A stretch of 64,000 nt of DNA from Mesorhizobium sp. J8 (lineage in GTDB: Bacteria; Pseudomonadota; Alphaproteobacteria; Rhizobiales; Rhizobiaceae), in the NCBI RefSeq assembly GCF_016591715.1, contig NZ_AP024109.1, positions 4,774,001 to 4,838,000 on the forward strand, read 5' to 3'. This document shows, in pieces, positions 43,849-52,649 of the stretch (position 1 is its first letter; each line of letters begins with the position of its first letter). The translations under genes and the position numbers were made by a program. Below the pieces are notes generated by a model. That model saw only the letters and a list, made by a program, of their open reading frames with translations, was not told where the DNA came from and made no database searches.

Positions 43849-44687
43849 CCCTTGATACCTGCCGAGAGCGTTATCGCTTCGGTCACCCGGCGCTGGAAGA
43901 AGAGGTAGGCTAGCGCCACGGGAAGGCCGGCCAGTACGGCTGCCGACAGCTGGCGCGCGTAGTAGACACCGAAGGCGTCGTTGACCTGTGTGATGCCGAC
44001 GGTGATGGTCATCATCTCGGTGCGGGTCACCGACAGGAACGGCCACAAGAAGGCGTTCCACGTCCAGATGAAGCAGACGATCGACAGCGCCGTCGTTACC
44101 CCCCAGTTCATCGGCATGTAGATTTTGAAGAGGATCCCGAATTCAGACGCATTGTCCATGACCGCGGCCTCGCGGAAGTCTTTCGGGACCTGATCGAAGA
44201 ACTGCTTGTACACGATGACGATGACGGGGTGGATAAGCTGCGGCAACATGATTCCGGCCCAGCTGTTGATCAGGCCAAGATTGGCGACCAGCACGAAATG
44301 ATTGATGATAAGCGCTGAAATCGGCACCATGAAGGAGGCGAGGATCAGCCACCATAGCGCGGTCCGCCCCGGGAATCGCAACTGCGAGATCGCGTAGCCG
44401 CACAGCATCGAGATGAAGATGGTGATGGCCGTTACGCCGACCGCGACCGCCACCGAATTGATGTACCAGGCACCGATCTGCGTGGTGGTCAGGGCGCTGA
44501 TGTAGTTCTCCAGCGTCGGCGTCTCGGGCCAGAGTTCGATGTAAGGCCGGACGACCTCGCTGTCCGGCTTGAGCGATGAGATCACACCCCAGTAGAGCGG
44601 GAACGCCCAGAGGATGGCCCAGACGAGCGTCAGTGCCGTGATTATCCCGCCCCGGAAGTCCCAGCGTTGCGCAGCCATGACGTTCAT
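43845..44687 (-). CDS. Sugar ABC transporter permease, CUT1 type (MalG-like)
   Basis: A 280-aa inner membrane protein with six spans and a periplasmic loop after the first, LKPDSEVVRPYIELWPETPT, typical of MalG-type subunits. The EAA loop that docks the ATPase is DFREAAVMDNASEFGILFKI. The ATG overlaps the stop of the upstream permease as ATGA. The stop TAG comes from the adjacent repeat. Confidence 0.9.
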   Translation of the reverse strand: MNVMAAQRWDFRGGIITALTLVWAILWAFPLYWGVISSLKPDSEVVRPYIELWPETPTLENYISALTTTQIGAWYINSVAVAVGVTAITIFISMLCGYAISQLRFPGRTALWWLILASFMVPISALIINHFVLVANLGLINSWAGIMLPQLIHPVIVIVYKQFFDQVPKDFREAAVMDNASEFGILFKIYMPMNWGVTTALSIVCFIWTWNAFLWPFLSVTRTEMMTITVGITQVNDAFGVYYARQLSAAVLAGLPVALAYLFFQRRVTEAITLSAGIKG

Positions 44688-45568
44688 CGGCGCCGCCTTT
44701 CGGCGAACCGGAGCAGTTGGAATTGCAGGACCGAGACGACGACCACAAGCACGAAAAGGGTAACGGCGACGGCCGCCGCCCTGCCTCCCTGGTTTTGCTG
44801 GAAGGCCTTCTGGAAGACATAGTAGACGAGCACCATGTTGTCATTCGGCCGGCCGCCGATCGAGAACAGATAGACCTGGTCGAATATCTTGAGCTGCAGG
44901 ATGAGTTGGATGGTGAACACCAGAGAGGTGATCGGCCACAGCAGCGGCCAGGTGATACGCCGGAAGGTGGTCCATCGCGTCGAGCTGTCGAGCGCCGCGG
45001 CTTCGTAGATCTCCGCCGGTATGGACCGCAGTCCGGCGAGGAAAAGGAGGATCGAGAAGCCTGCGGTCCACCAGATCGTCACCCCGGCCACCGCCGGCAA
45101 GAACCAGACGCGCGACTTGAAGACCGGCACGCGCGGGATTCCCAGCCAATCCAACACATGCATCGCGATCCCGAACTGGAAATTCAGCGTCCAGTCCCAG
45201 ATCAGATAGACCACGGAGACCGGTAGGATGTAGGGCAGGAAGAACAGCGCCAGAACGAGCGCCTGGAACCGGCCCTTGAGTCGCGACACGCCAAGCGCGA
45301 TCAACAGCGCGATAAGCGTTCCGGGGACGACCGTCATCAGCACGAAGTAAGCGGTGTTCCAGACCGCGCGCCGGAATATCGGGTCGTTGTCGAGCCGCAG
45401 GTAGTTGTCGAGACCTACCCACCGACCCGCGCCGATCAGCGGCGCATCGGTGAAGGAGATGCGAAACATCTGGACCGTCGGATACACGAACGCCAGCAAG
45501 TAGACCGCCAGGAAGGGAGCGACCAGCACCAGTGCGACCAGACGTTCAGTGCGGAAGTTGCGAAGCAT
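44684..45568 (-). CDS. Sugar ABC transporter permease, CUT1 type (MalF/UgpA-like)
   Basis: A 294-aa inner membrane protein with six spans. It begins with the hydrophobic LVALVLVAPFLAVYLLAFVY and contains FRISFTDAP, typical of the MalF/UgpA side. The EAA loop is IYEAAALDSSTRWTTFRRI. It follows the solute-binding protein gene by 58 bp and has GAGGAAG before the ATG. Confidence 0.9.
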   Translation of the reverse strand: MLRNFRTERLVALVLVAPFLAVYLLAFVYPTVQMFRISFTDAPLIGAGRWVGLDNYLRLDNDPIFRRAVWNTAYFVLMTVVPGTLIALLIALGVSRLKGRFQALVLALFFLPYILPVSVVYLIWDWTLNFQFGIAMHVLDWLGIPRVPVFKSRVWFLPAVAGVTIWWTAGFSILLFLAGLRSIPAEIYEAAALDSSTRWTTFRRITWPLLWPITSLVFTIQLILQLKIFDQVYLFSIGGRPNDNMVLVYYVFQKAFQQNQGGRAAAVAVTLFVLVVVVSVLQFQLLRFAERRRR

Positions 45569-45626
45569 GGCTCTTCCTCAATATAGCTGGGACCGCCTTG
45601 GACAGGACGGTCCCAGCCTTTGAGTC

Positions 45627-46901
45627 CTACATGCTGTTCAGCTCCTCCTTGATGGATTTCACCGCTTCGGCGGGCGCCATCTCTCCATTGAGGGTCGGCA
45701 CGAAATAGTTGGACATGATGTCGAAGATCGGCCCGGCGACACCGGCTTTGGGCGACTTCGGATCGAAGATCATGTTGGCCGTCAGCGTCGAGTAGGTCGC
45801 GTTGGGTTCCATCGCCTTGTATTCGGCCGTCCCGGTGACCGGCTTGTATGCCGGGATGTGGCCCGCCGTAGCCCAGAACAGCGAGTGCTTGTCCATCCAT
45901 GAGATCACCTCGAGAACCGCGGCACGCTTTTCCGGGCTGATCTCCTTGCCCTTGTTCTTCGGGATTGCGAATGAGTGGCTGTCCGCATAGGTGCATGGCT
46001 TGTCGAAGATCACCGGGATTTCGACGGCGCCCCAGTCGAACAGTTTGCCTTGCTTGGCGAGGTCGGTCATCGTGGGAACCTCCCACACACCGTTGATCAT
46101 CATCGCGGCCTTGCCCGAGGTGAACAGGGCGACGGTTGCGGGATAGTCCGTGTAGGTCGACTGCAGCCCTGCCTTCGTCCATCCTTGCAGAACCGTTAGC
46201 GCCTTCTCCAGCTTTTCGGGATTGTCGCCGGCGAGGAACTCGTTGCCCGTCAGAAGCTCGCCGCCTTGCTGGCACACCAGCGAATAAATGGTGCGGTACA
46301 TGAAGTTGCCGTCGGCGGTGACGCTGCCCAACGGGAACTCGACGCCGGCATCCTTCAACTTCTTGAGTGTCGCGGTAAATTCCTCCTTGTTGCCCATGCC
46401 CACGGGACGGCCGTCGCTGCCGAGCACGCCTGCCTTCTTCAGGAGGTCGCGATTGTAGTACAGGACGATTGGATGGGTATCGAGCGGCACTGCGTATTGC
46501 TTGCCGTCGACCGTCACGGCATCCATCGTCGTCTGGGCGAAGTCCGAGGCCGAGAGGCCCATCTTGCTCATGTCGTCGGCGGTGATTTCTTCGAGAATGT
46601 CCTGGCTCACCGCCAAGGGGATGCGGCTGGCATGATAGGTCATGACGTCTGGCGCCTCACCGACCGCGGCCGAGGTCTGCACCTTCGTGTAGAAGGGCGT
46701 GCCCCACTCCAGCGTCGTGGCGTCGATCTTGATCTTGCCGGCGTGAGCGGTGTTGAAGTCGGCGATCATCTGCTTCATGCGCACACCGTCGCCGCCGCCG
46801 AGGAAATCCCACCATATGACGGTTTCTTCGGCCTGGGCCGCTGCGGACCAGAACCCTCCGGCCGCAACCACAGCTATGGCCATCATCCTGCGAACGTTCA
46901 T
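45627..46901 (-). CDS. Sugar ABC transporter substrate-binding protein, CUT1 type
   Basis: A 424-aa periplasmic protein. The signal peptide (MMAIAVVAAGGFWSAAAQA) is cleaved before EETV. The mature part begins VIWWDFLGGGDG and has the extracellular-solute-binding pattern of family 1, such as YAVPLDTHPIVLYYNRDLLK and LFTSGKAAMMINGVW. GGAGG precedes the ATG. It is the first gene of a three-gene transporter operon, followed by two permeases. The neighbouring GH51 arabinofuranosidase suggests arabinose-containing oligosaccharides as cargo. Confidence 0.9.
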   Translation of the reverse strand: MNVRRMMAIAVVAAGGFWSAAAQAEETVIWWDFLGGGDGVRMKQMIADFNTAHAGKIKIDATTLEWGTPFYTKVQTSAAVGEAPDVMTYHASRIPLAVSQDILEEITADDMSKMGLSASDFAQTTMDAVTVDGKQYAVPLDTHPIVLYYNRDLLKKAGVLGSDGRPVGMGNKEEFTATLKKLKDAGVEFPLGSVTADGNFMYRTIYSLVCQQGGELLTGNEFLAGDNPEKLEKALTVLQGWTKAGLQSTYTDYPATVALFTSGKAAMMINGVWEVPTMTDLAKQGKLFDWGAVEIPVIFDKPCTYADSHSFAIPKNKGKEISPEKRAAVLEVISWMDKHSLFWATAGHIPAYKPVTGTAEYKAMEPNATYSTLTANMIFDPKSPKAGVAGPIFDIMSNYFVPTLNGEMAPAEAVKSIKEELNSM

Positions 46902-46991
46902 CTCAGCTTCCTCCCGAGTACGGCGGTTGGACCCGCCTTGAACCTTTCAATGCTACACCAAACCAATCCGCCCGCAACGGATTTTACGGTA

Positions 46992-47012
46992 TATATCTGA
47001 TAGTCGGATATT
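46992..47012. promoter_or_regulatory. Candidate operator before the CUT1 solute-binding protein
   Basis: TATATC, nine bases, GATATT: an inverted repeat with five of six positions symmetric. The same 6-9-6 architecture occurs at 49579-49599 before the ArsR-type regulator. It lies about 90 bp upstream of the ATG at 46901, just after the arabinofuranosidase gene end. Confidence 0.45.
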
Positions 47013-47015
47013 GAC

Positions 47016-48521
47016 TCAGAGTGTCACACGCACCATCGAGTACGAGTGTGGCGGCAAGGTCAGCGTCATTCCCTTGCTGCTGAGCGCTGCTCCGTTGCCC
47101 TTGACCGGTGCGACGTTGTCCGGCGCGTCTTTCGTGTTGCGGGCCTCGAGATCGTCGTGACGGATGATCGTATGCTCGATGGACTTGGCGGCGAACCGCT
47201 CGAGGGCGACGTCGGCCTCTATCGCCTCGGACCCATGCCGGTTGATTGCGAAGAAGGTCAGCGTGCCGGCATTCGAATTATGCACGCCTGCAATGTCGAG
47301 CCATGGCACCTTGTCGGCCGCGGCCGCGTCGTAGGTAGGCGCCTCGACCGCGAGCTGCAGCGCGGTCCCGCGGCCGTGCCTGGAGGCCAGCATGAAAGGC
47401 CAGTAGATCGTCTGCCGCCAGGCGCTGCCGCCGGGATCGGTCATGATAGGCGCGATAACGTTCACCAGCTGCGCAATGCAGGCGATGCGAACAATATCCG
47501 ACCGTCGGATGAAGGTGTTGATGATGCAGCCGACCTGCAGCACGTCCTCGAAATTGTAGATGTCTTCCAGAAGCCTGGGCGCTTCCGGCCAGTCCCAGCC
47601 GCGCATGCGCTCTGCGTCCTGCCTGCGCTGATGGTACCAGACGTTCCATTCGTCGAAGGAGATCTTCACGTCCCGCTTCGAGCGAGTCTTGGCCTTCACA
47701 TAGCCGATGATGCCCGCGACCGTGCCGATGTAACGGTCCAGCTTGGCCGGGAGGGCCAGATATTCGGCTGTATTCTTCTCGTAATTCTCGAAATACATAT
47801 GCAGGGAGATGTAGTCGACCTGCTCGTAGGTTGCTTCCAACACGGTTGCTTCCCACTGCGGATAGGTCGGCATGTTGGAATGCGACGAGCCGCAAACGAC
47901 CAGCTCCAGCGTGGGATCGAGGCCGCGCAGCGCCTTGGCGGTCTCGTTGGCGAGATGGCCATATTCGCCCGCCGATTTGTGGCCGACCTGCCAGGGGCCG
48001 TCCATTTCATTGCCGAGACACCAGAGGCGGCAGTTCCAGGGTTGGGTGCGTCCGTTCTTGGCCCTGAGGTCGGACCAATAGCTGCCACCGGGGTGGTTGA
48101 CGTATTCAACGAAGGCTCGCGCCTCGTCGAGGCCGCGGGAACCGAGATTGACCGCAAGCATCATCTCGGTGCCGGCCTTGTCGGCCCAGTCGGCGAATTC
48201 GTGGATTCCAACCAGGTTCGGCTCCGTGGTGCGCCAGGCAAGATCGAGCCGCCGCGGGCGGTTCTCCTTTGGGCCTATGCCGTCTTCCCAATTGTAGGCG
48301 GACACGAAGTTGCCGCCCGGGTAACGGCAGATCGGCGTGTCGAGCGCACGCACCAACTCGATGACGTCCTTGCGCATTCCCTCGGCGTCCGCTTGCGGGT
48401 GCCCAGGCTCGTAGATGCCGGTGTAGATCGCCCGGCCAAGATGCTCGAGAAACGAGCCATAAAGACGTTTGTCGATATCCGCGACGGCATAGGCCGCGTT
48501 CGCCGTGACTCTGGCCTTCAT
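47016..48521 (-). CDS. GH51 alpha-L-arabinofuranosidase
   Basis: A 501-aa glycoside hydrolase that removes terminal alpha-L-arabinofuranosyl groups. It begins KARVTANAAYAVADIDKRLY with the family GSFLEHLGRAIYTGIYEP. The acid/base Glu is E172 in CLGNEMDGPW and the nucleophile E291 in SFDEWNVWY. There is no signal peptide, so the enzyme is cytoplasmic and acts on imported oligosaccharides. ATG 48521 has GGGAGGG nearby. It lies upstream of and in the same direction as the transporter operon, separated by 114 bp with a probable operator. Confidence 0.93.
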   Translation of the reverse strand: MKARVTANAAYAVADIDKRLYGSFLEHLGRAIYTGIYEPGHPQADAEGMRKDVIELVRALDTPICRYPGGNFVSAYNWEDGIGPKENRPRRLDLAWRTTEPNLVGIHEFADWADKAGTEMMLAVNLGSRGLDEARAFVEYVNHPGGSYWSDLRAKNGRTQPWNCRLWCLGNEMDGPWQVGHKSAGEYGHLANETAKALRGLDPTLELVVCGSSHSNMPTYPQWEATVLEATYEQVDYISLHMYFENYEKNTAEYLALPAKLDRYIGTVAGIIGYVKAKTRSKRDVKISFDEWNVWYHQRRQDAERMRGWDWPEAPRLLEDIYNFEDVLQVGCIINTFIRRSDIVRIACIAQLVNVIAPIMTDPGGSAWRQTIYWPFMLASRHGRGTALQLAVEAPTYDAAAADKVPWLDIAGVHNSNAGTLTFFAINRHGSEAIEADVALERFAAKSIEHTIIRHDDLEARNTKDAPDNVAPVKGNGAALSSKGMTLTLPPHSYSMVRVTL

Positions 48522-48552
48522 GATCCCTCCCACTGCGGATTCAATCTGACTT

Positions 48553-48569
48553 TCCGGTCTATATCCGGA
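48553..48569. promoter_or_regulatory. Candidate operator before the arabinofuranosidase gene
   Basis: TCCGGTCTATATCCGGA is an inverted repeat of TCCGG / CCGGA with a seven-base centre, inside a wider CTGAC ... GTCAG symmetry at 48546-48580. It contains TATATCCGG, similar to half-sites at 42575 and 46992-47012. It is 32 bp before the gene's ATG. Confidence 0.4.
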
Positions 48570-48623
48570 TCACGGGTCAGTTAAGGGCGGAGTTCGTCTG
48601 CCCGTCAAGGGTCGACTGTGCTC

Positions 48624-49550
48624 TCAAGCCTTCAGCAGGCGCAGAACGATATCGTTGCTGTAATTACCGAAGCCGCTGCCGAAGATGTTTATGCCGCCGG
48701 GATGACGCGCATCTTCCTTCACGCCGATGCGTATGCGGATCGAGCGGTGCCGCTCGAGTTCCAGATCGGCCAGCGAGCATTCGGAAACCTTTTCATCGTT
48801 GCGATAGGTGCCGTTGTTTTTGACGCGCCAACATGTGAGGTCGCCATACTGCGATCCCGCCAGCTTCCACCAGTCGGGCGTATGCTTGCCGCGCTTGTCG
48901 CCATAGTCGGCCGGCGCCGTCCAGGTATCTATCTCGTGTCCGTTGATCGCGATCGTGATGTCCGATGGCCAATCCTTCGACGTGCCCGGCACCTCGGAGG
49001 AAAGCTCCATCGCCAGTTCCAACCCGCCGACCTTGGCGTTGGTAAGCGTCGCATTGTTGGGGAACTGGTATTCGACGAAGCCGCGGGTGAACCACAGCAG
49101 CCCGGCCCGCATACGGTCGGGATCGAGAAAGGTGTCGGGCACATCGAGAAGTCCGATGACGCCGTCCTTCGAACACAGACCGCAGGGAGCGGAAACTTCC
49201 CACCTTGTATAGAGTCCAAGCGGCATCGCCACTTCTATGACGCCGGGGTCCTGCGCCGGGGTGCGGTCTTTGAAGACGACGACCAGTTCGGAGAAGGTCG
49301 AATAGCAGACCTTCTGGCTTCCCTTGCGCGCTTTCTGTGATTTGGTTTCGATCAAACCGACATCGACGAGAACCTGGATGTTTGCGGAAATCGTCGACTG
49401 CGGAAGACCCAGTTCTTCGGCCACTTGATTGACGTTTCTTGGCCCCTTGCGGTGCAGCAGATCGAGAATCCGGACCCGCACCTCGCTCGCGAGGCTCTTC
49501 AACAAGTCAAGCCGCTCAAGCGGATCGACAACCATGATTTCATTCGACAT
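48624..49550 (-). CDS. ArsR-type winged-helix regulator with C-terminal ligand-binding-like domain
   Basis: A 308-aa regulator. The N-terminal winged helix (about residues 10-85) has RLDLLKSLASEVRVRILDLL, the recognition region GLPQSTISANIQVLVDVGLI and the wing KSQKARKGSQKVCY. The remainder (about 90-308) is unusually long for ArsR proteins and looks beta-rich, with PCGLCSKDGVIG and a distinctive Trp-rich stretch around DWWKL; it probably senses a sugar. ATG 49550 is assumed. It lies beside the arabinoside genes and an inverted repeat precedes it, consistent with autoregulation. Confidence 0.8.
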   Translation of the reverse strand: MSNEIMVVDPLERLDLLKSLASEVRVRILDLLHRKGPRNVNQVAEELGLPQSTISANIQVLVDVGLIETKSQKARKGSQKVCYSTFSELVVVFKDRTPAQDPGVIEVAMPLGLYTRWEVSAPCGLCSKDGVIGLLDVPDTFLDPDRMRAGLLWFTRGFVEYQFPNNATLTNAKVGGLELAMELSSEVPGTSKDWPSDITIAINGHEIDTWTAPADYGDKRGKHTPDWWKLAGSQYGDLTCWRVKNNGTYRNDEKVSECSLADLELERHRSIRIRIGVKEDARHPGGINIFGSGFGNYSNDIVLRLLKA

Positions 49551-49578
49551 ATGGCCCCACACTCGTCGGACGAGGTTA

Positions 49579-49599
49579 TGTATCAGCAGATCAGATACA
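49579..49599. promoter_or_regulatory. Candidate operator before the ArsR-type regulator
   Basis: TGTATC, nine bases, GATACA: a perfect 6-9-6 inverted repeat 29 bp before ATG 49550. A similar site precedes the transporter operon at 46992. Confidence 0.5.
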
Positions 49600-49631
49600 A
49601 ATAAAGACGGTGGCGTTATGAAGCGAACCCG

Positions 49632-49736
49632 CTAGAGTAATTCCAGGAAAAGTGTGAGCGGCTTTCCGCCCGGAATTGCGTAAAAACAAGGAGATAGAGC
49701 ATTTCACCGTTTCCGTGAAACGGTGAAATGATCTAG
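49632..49736 (+). repeat. ~100-bp palindromic repeat, copy 5 of 6
   Basis: Starts TAGAGTAATTCC and ends in the inverted repeat GAGCATTTCACCG ... AATGATCTAG. Unlike the other five it does not follow the end of a gene in its own orientation; the nearest gene starts away from it at 49550. Confidence 0.8.
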
Positions 49737-50591
49737 CTGGCATATCTTTCGTAGCCCCTTCGCGGTTCCGCAGTTGACCAGCACGGCCCCGCGGCGGCGT
49801 TGCCCCCGCGGGGCCGCCGGGCCGGATATAGGCGGGGTTGTGTGCGCCAAATTTTGCAGAAAGGGCGGTCAATGAAGCCGGTCACGCGGCTTGGCGCTGA
49901 GCGAGCTTCTTGTGCTCGCTCCGCTGGCCGCTCGCCCTTCGAGGCGCCGAGCGCTTCGTCCATCGATTACCTACCGCATCACTGCACGGATCACTTCGCG
50001 CAGCCCGTCCGAGTTCGATAGCAAAATGCCTTTGACGGCGGCGCTGGCGGCCTTACTCAGTCTTGGTCATGGTGACTTCCCTTCCGGGGAATCGGTGACG
50101 TTGAACACAGCCTGCCATGGCCGCGCTGTCTCAGCGAATTTGCAGAATTCCCAGCACACCCGCCAAGCCGCCTTGTAGTTCGGGCTGGGGCGTGATCCAA
50201 AAAATTCGAAAGGCTCCGGGACGCCAGTCGATCGCGAATTGTAGAACGCTCGAACGCCACAATGGGGCGGCAAGCGGACTGGCGACTACTGGCGTGAAGC
50301 CTCAATCAGCAGACATTCAATCAGTGCAAGCGGCACTTTGCCATGGCTCAATGCTGCTTTGCAAAGCTTACGGAGTCCCCGCTATTCCGCAGGCGGTTGC
50401 TACCGAATAGCGGAGCTCCATATATTTTGGCGGCCGCTTGACGCGGTGGACGGGGACGCTCGCATCCCTAGCCTCTCACCGTCAGGCACTAAGCCAGGAT
50501 AGCTATGCCGCCTCTTCGACCAGCACTCTAGAGGGCGGAACACCACTCTAGAGGGCGGAACACTTGGACGCCGTGGCGGTTGCAGTCAGCG
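49737..50591. other. Gene-poor boundary between the arabinoside and TetR islands
   Basis: No supported gene. A 10-bp GC stem, GGCCCCGCGG (49785-49794) with CCGCGGGGCC (49806-49815), is the strongest structure. A minus-strand frame at 50067-50273 (TTG start) has a protein-like aromatic composition (AWRVCWEFCKFAETARPWQ) but no recognised family and no good ribosome site. A 20-bp tandem repeat is at 50524-50563. GC content is lower than in flanking genes. Confidence 0.45.
50524..50563. repeat. Tandem 20-bp duplication
   Basis: CACTCTAGAGGGCGGAACAC occurs twice head to tail (50524-50543 and 50544-50563). Each copy holds the palindrome CTCTAGAG. It lies 28 bp after the TetR stop on the other strand. 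Confidence 0.85.
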
Positions 50592-51302
50592 CTAAGTACT
50601 GACAAGCCTTACAATGGTATCAATATTGAATTCCAAGCGCTGATCGAGGGCACCCTTGTCCATCAGATCGCGCTCGAAAATGATTGATCCTGTAAAACGA
50701 TTAGTCAGGTAGTAGTATCCTATCGCAGCGATCGTAATATTTAATTGAACTGGATCGATCCCCGCACGAAAATCCCCGCTTCTCACACCTCTTTCAAGGA
50801 TGCTCTCCACCATCGCGACAAATTTTCGACTCGCCGTCTTGATCAGCTCTGACTTCTTCACGTGTTTGGCTTGATGAAGATTTTCGCTGTTGACCAAGGT
50901 GATAAATTCCGGGTTTTTCAAGTAATATTGCCAAGTGAATCTGACCAGCCGTTCCAAAGCATCCCTAGGTTCCAGATCGTCAAGATGAAGCTTCTGTTCA
51001 GCACTACGGATGTCCAGATAAGCGTTCTCGATCACCGCTTGGAAAAGGCCGTCTTTGCTCCCGAAATAATGATAAATCATACGTTTGTTGGATTTGGCTT
51101 TCGCTGCAATAACATCAACGCGGGCGCCGCCGAGCCCATTCTTGGCGAAATCGCTCTTTGCTGCTTCCAGGATGCGAAGCTTGGTCGCTTCGGCATCCCG
51201 AAGCCGCTTCTTCTTGGCGACATTGCCTGATTTTTCGGACGTGGCGTCCACTTTGGCCGCTCCCTTGATTCCAGTTCCAGCGTACAGGCGATGATCGGTC
51301 AT
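50592..51302 (-). CDS. TetR/AcrR family transcriptional regulator
   Basis: A 236-aa regulator with an extended basic N-terminus. The TetR helix-turn-helix is clear: TKLRILEAAKSDFAKNGLGG, then VDVIAAKAKSNKRMIYHYFG and SKDGLFQAVI. The C-terminal ligand domain is helical (LVRFTWQYYLKNPEFITLV). Codon use is poorer in G+C at third positions than in neighbours, hinting at a separate origin. It is divergent from the sugar transporter operon, and a 13-bp site between them also occurs at 61348. It probably represses the catabolic operon and derepresses on ligand binding. Confidence 0.9.
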   Translation of the reverse strand: MTDHRLYAGTGIKGAAKVDATSEKSGNVAKKKRLRDAEATKLRILEAAKSDFAKNGLGGARVDVIAAKAKSNKRMIYHYFGSKDGLFQAVIENAYLDIRSAEQKLHLDDLEPRDALERLVRFTWQYYLKNPEFITLVNSENLHQAKHVKKSELIKTASRKFVAMVESILERGVRSGDFRAGIDPVQLNITIAAIGYYYLTNRFTGSIIFERDLMDKGALDQRLEFNIDTIVRLVST

Positions 51303-51382
51303 ACGCTGAAAGTCATTTCAATTGCCCAAGAAGTCAACAGGCCGCGCATTGCGCCGCCGCTTGACTCTCGCACGTTCAGGAA

Positions 51383-51395
51383 GTAACTAGATGGT
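51383..51395 (+). promoter_or_regulatory. Candidate TetR operator in the tetR/transporter promoter
   Basis: GTAACTAGATGGT matches 12 of 13 bases of the minus-strand sequence GTAACTAGATAGT at 61348-61360. TTGACT at 51361 lies 17 bases before TAACTA, so the site would overlap the -10 region of the transporter operon. Confidence 0.55.
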
Positions 51396-51454
51396 GCATT
51401 AAGTGGCTAAGGGGCGGTTCGGACGGCCAGGCTCCTCAAGGTTGCTCAATAGGT

Positions 51455-51472
51455 GACCCGCCTTTGCGGGTC
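51455..51472 (+). other. Leader hairpin before the sugar-binding protein gene
   Basis: GACCCGC, loop CTTT, GCGGGTC: a perfect 7-bp stem ending 20 bases before ATG 51493 and 12 bases before the GGAGG. It could stabilise the transcript or affect translation; no U-tract follows, so it is not a standard terminator. Confidence 0.45.
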
Positions 51473-51492
51473 GTTGCCAAATGGGAGGAAGC

Positions 51493-52605
51493 ATGTCGAC
51501 TTTCATCAAGGATTACATCGAGCGCGAGACCATCAACCGGCGCAATTTCCTGCTAGCCACGGCCGCCGGCATGGGGGCGATGGCCGTACCATTCGCCTTC
51601 GGCGGCGGCGCTGCCCGCGCGGCGATCAATGACCCGGCCATCGCATGGTCCTATCGCGACCGCGCTTCGGCCTACTGGAACTCAATCGTGTCGGGTGGCG
51701 AGGCGTTCGTGGAATCCCTCGGCAAGCCCAAGGAGTCCCTCGTCTCGCTGATCAATGAGGGTTCTTCGGAAAAGTCGCTAGCCGACATCAAGGCGTTTCT
51801 GGCCAAGACCAACGGCAAATGCGCGATCGCCTGCGACGCCAACGACAGCCCGAATGCCCGTCCCGTGGTCGAAGCGGTACGGGATGCCGGCGCCTACATT
51901 TCCACGATCTGGAACAAGACTGACGACCTGCATCCGTGGGATATCGGCGACAATTACGTCTCGCACATGACCTGGTCGGACGAGAAGCCCGCCGAACAGA
52001 CGGCGCGCATCCTGTTCGAGGCCATGGGCGGCAAGGGCGGCGTCGTGCACCTGGGAGGTATTGCCGCCAACAATCCGGCCATCGAGCGCCTAAACGGCCT
52101 AAAGAACGCCCTCAAGGATTTCCCCAACATCGAGCTTCTCGACGCCCAGCCCGCCGATTGGGACACGACCAAGGGTACGGAACTGATGGCGTCTTTCCTG
52201 ACGCGCTTCGGTGACAAGATCAAAGGCGTTCACTGCGCCAACGACAACATCGCCTATGGCGTTATCGAGGCATTGCGCGCCGAGGGCATCGAGGACATGC
52301 CGATCGTCGCCTATGACGGGAACCCCGAGGCGGTGAAGCTGGTGATGGACGGGAAGCTTCTGGCGACCGTCTTCACCAATCCTCACTGGGGTGGCGGCAT
52401 CACCGCGGCGCTCGCCTATTATGCCGCGACCGGCGCCTTCAAGCCCTCCGAGGAGCCGAAAGAGCATCGCGAATTCTACGGTCCGACGGTCCTTGTCACG
52501 AACAAGGATGCCGCAGACTTCAAGGCCAAATATCTCGATTCAGTCCCCGCCTACAATTGGAAGGATTTCTGGGGGCCGAGCAACGGGCAGATCAAGTACA
52601 AGTAA
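51493..52605 (+). CDS. Sugar ABC transporter substrate-binding protein (CUT2/RbsB type) with Tat-like signal
   Basis: A 370-aa periplasmic protein. The N-terminus has a twin-arginine signal (INRRNFLLATAAG, cleavage expected after AARA near residue 43). The mature part is a two-lobed ribose-binding-type protein of the Peripla_BP_4 family: KCAIACDANDSPN, HLGGIAANNPAIERL, GVHCANDNIAYGVIEAL and IVAYDGNPEAVKLVMDG. It starts an operon of transporter and oxidoreductase genes. A GGAGG before ATG 51493 makes this the start, not the ATG at 51481 which lies within that site. Confidence 0.88.
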   Translation: MSTFIKDYIERETINRRNFLLATAAGMGAMAVPFAFGGGAARAAINDPAIAWSYRDRASAYWNSIVSGGEAFVESLGKPKESLVSLINEGSSEKSLADIKAFLAKTNGKCAIACDANDSPNARPVVEAVRDAGAYISTIWNKTDDLHPWDIGDNYVSHMTWSDEKPAEQTARILFEAMGGKGGVVHLGGIAANNPAIERLNGLKNALKDFPNIELLDAQPADWDTTKGTELMASFLTRFGDKIKGVHCANDNIAYGVIEALRAEGIEDMPIVAYDGNPEAVKLVMDGKLLATVFTNPHWGGGITAALAYYAATGAFKPSEEPKEHREFYGPTVLVTNKDAADFKAKYLDSVPAYNWKDFWGPSNGQIKYK

Positions 52606-52649
52606 CAAGAAGCTCGATCGGGTGGCCCGGAAACGGGCCGCTTCCCACT

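Noticed and set aside
43668..43913. Short frames encoding peptides like HRFTETANRSISLFLR, also seen at 15963, 49591 and 60290
   Set aside because: They are translations of the ~100-bp repeat, not genes.
50067..50273. 68-aa minus-strand frame with aromatic-rich sequence
   Set aside because: No ATG, no ribosome site, no family recognised, and an overlapping plus frame is equally long; kept only as a note in the region entry.
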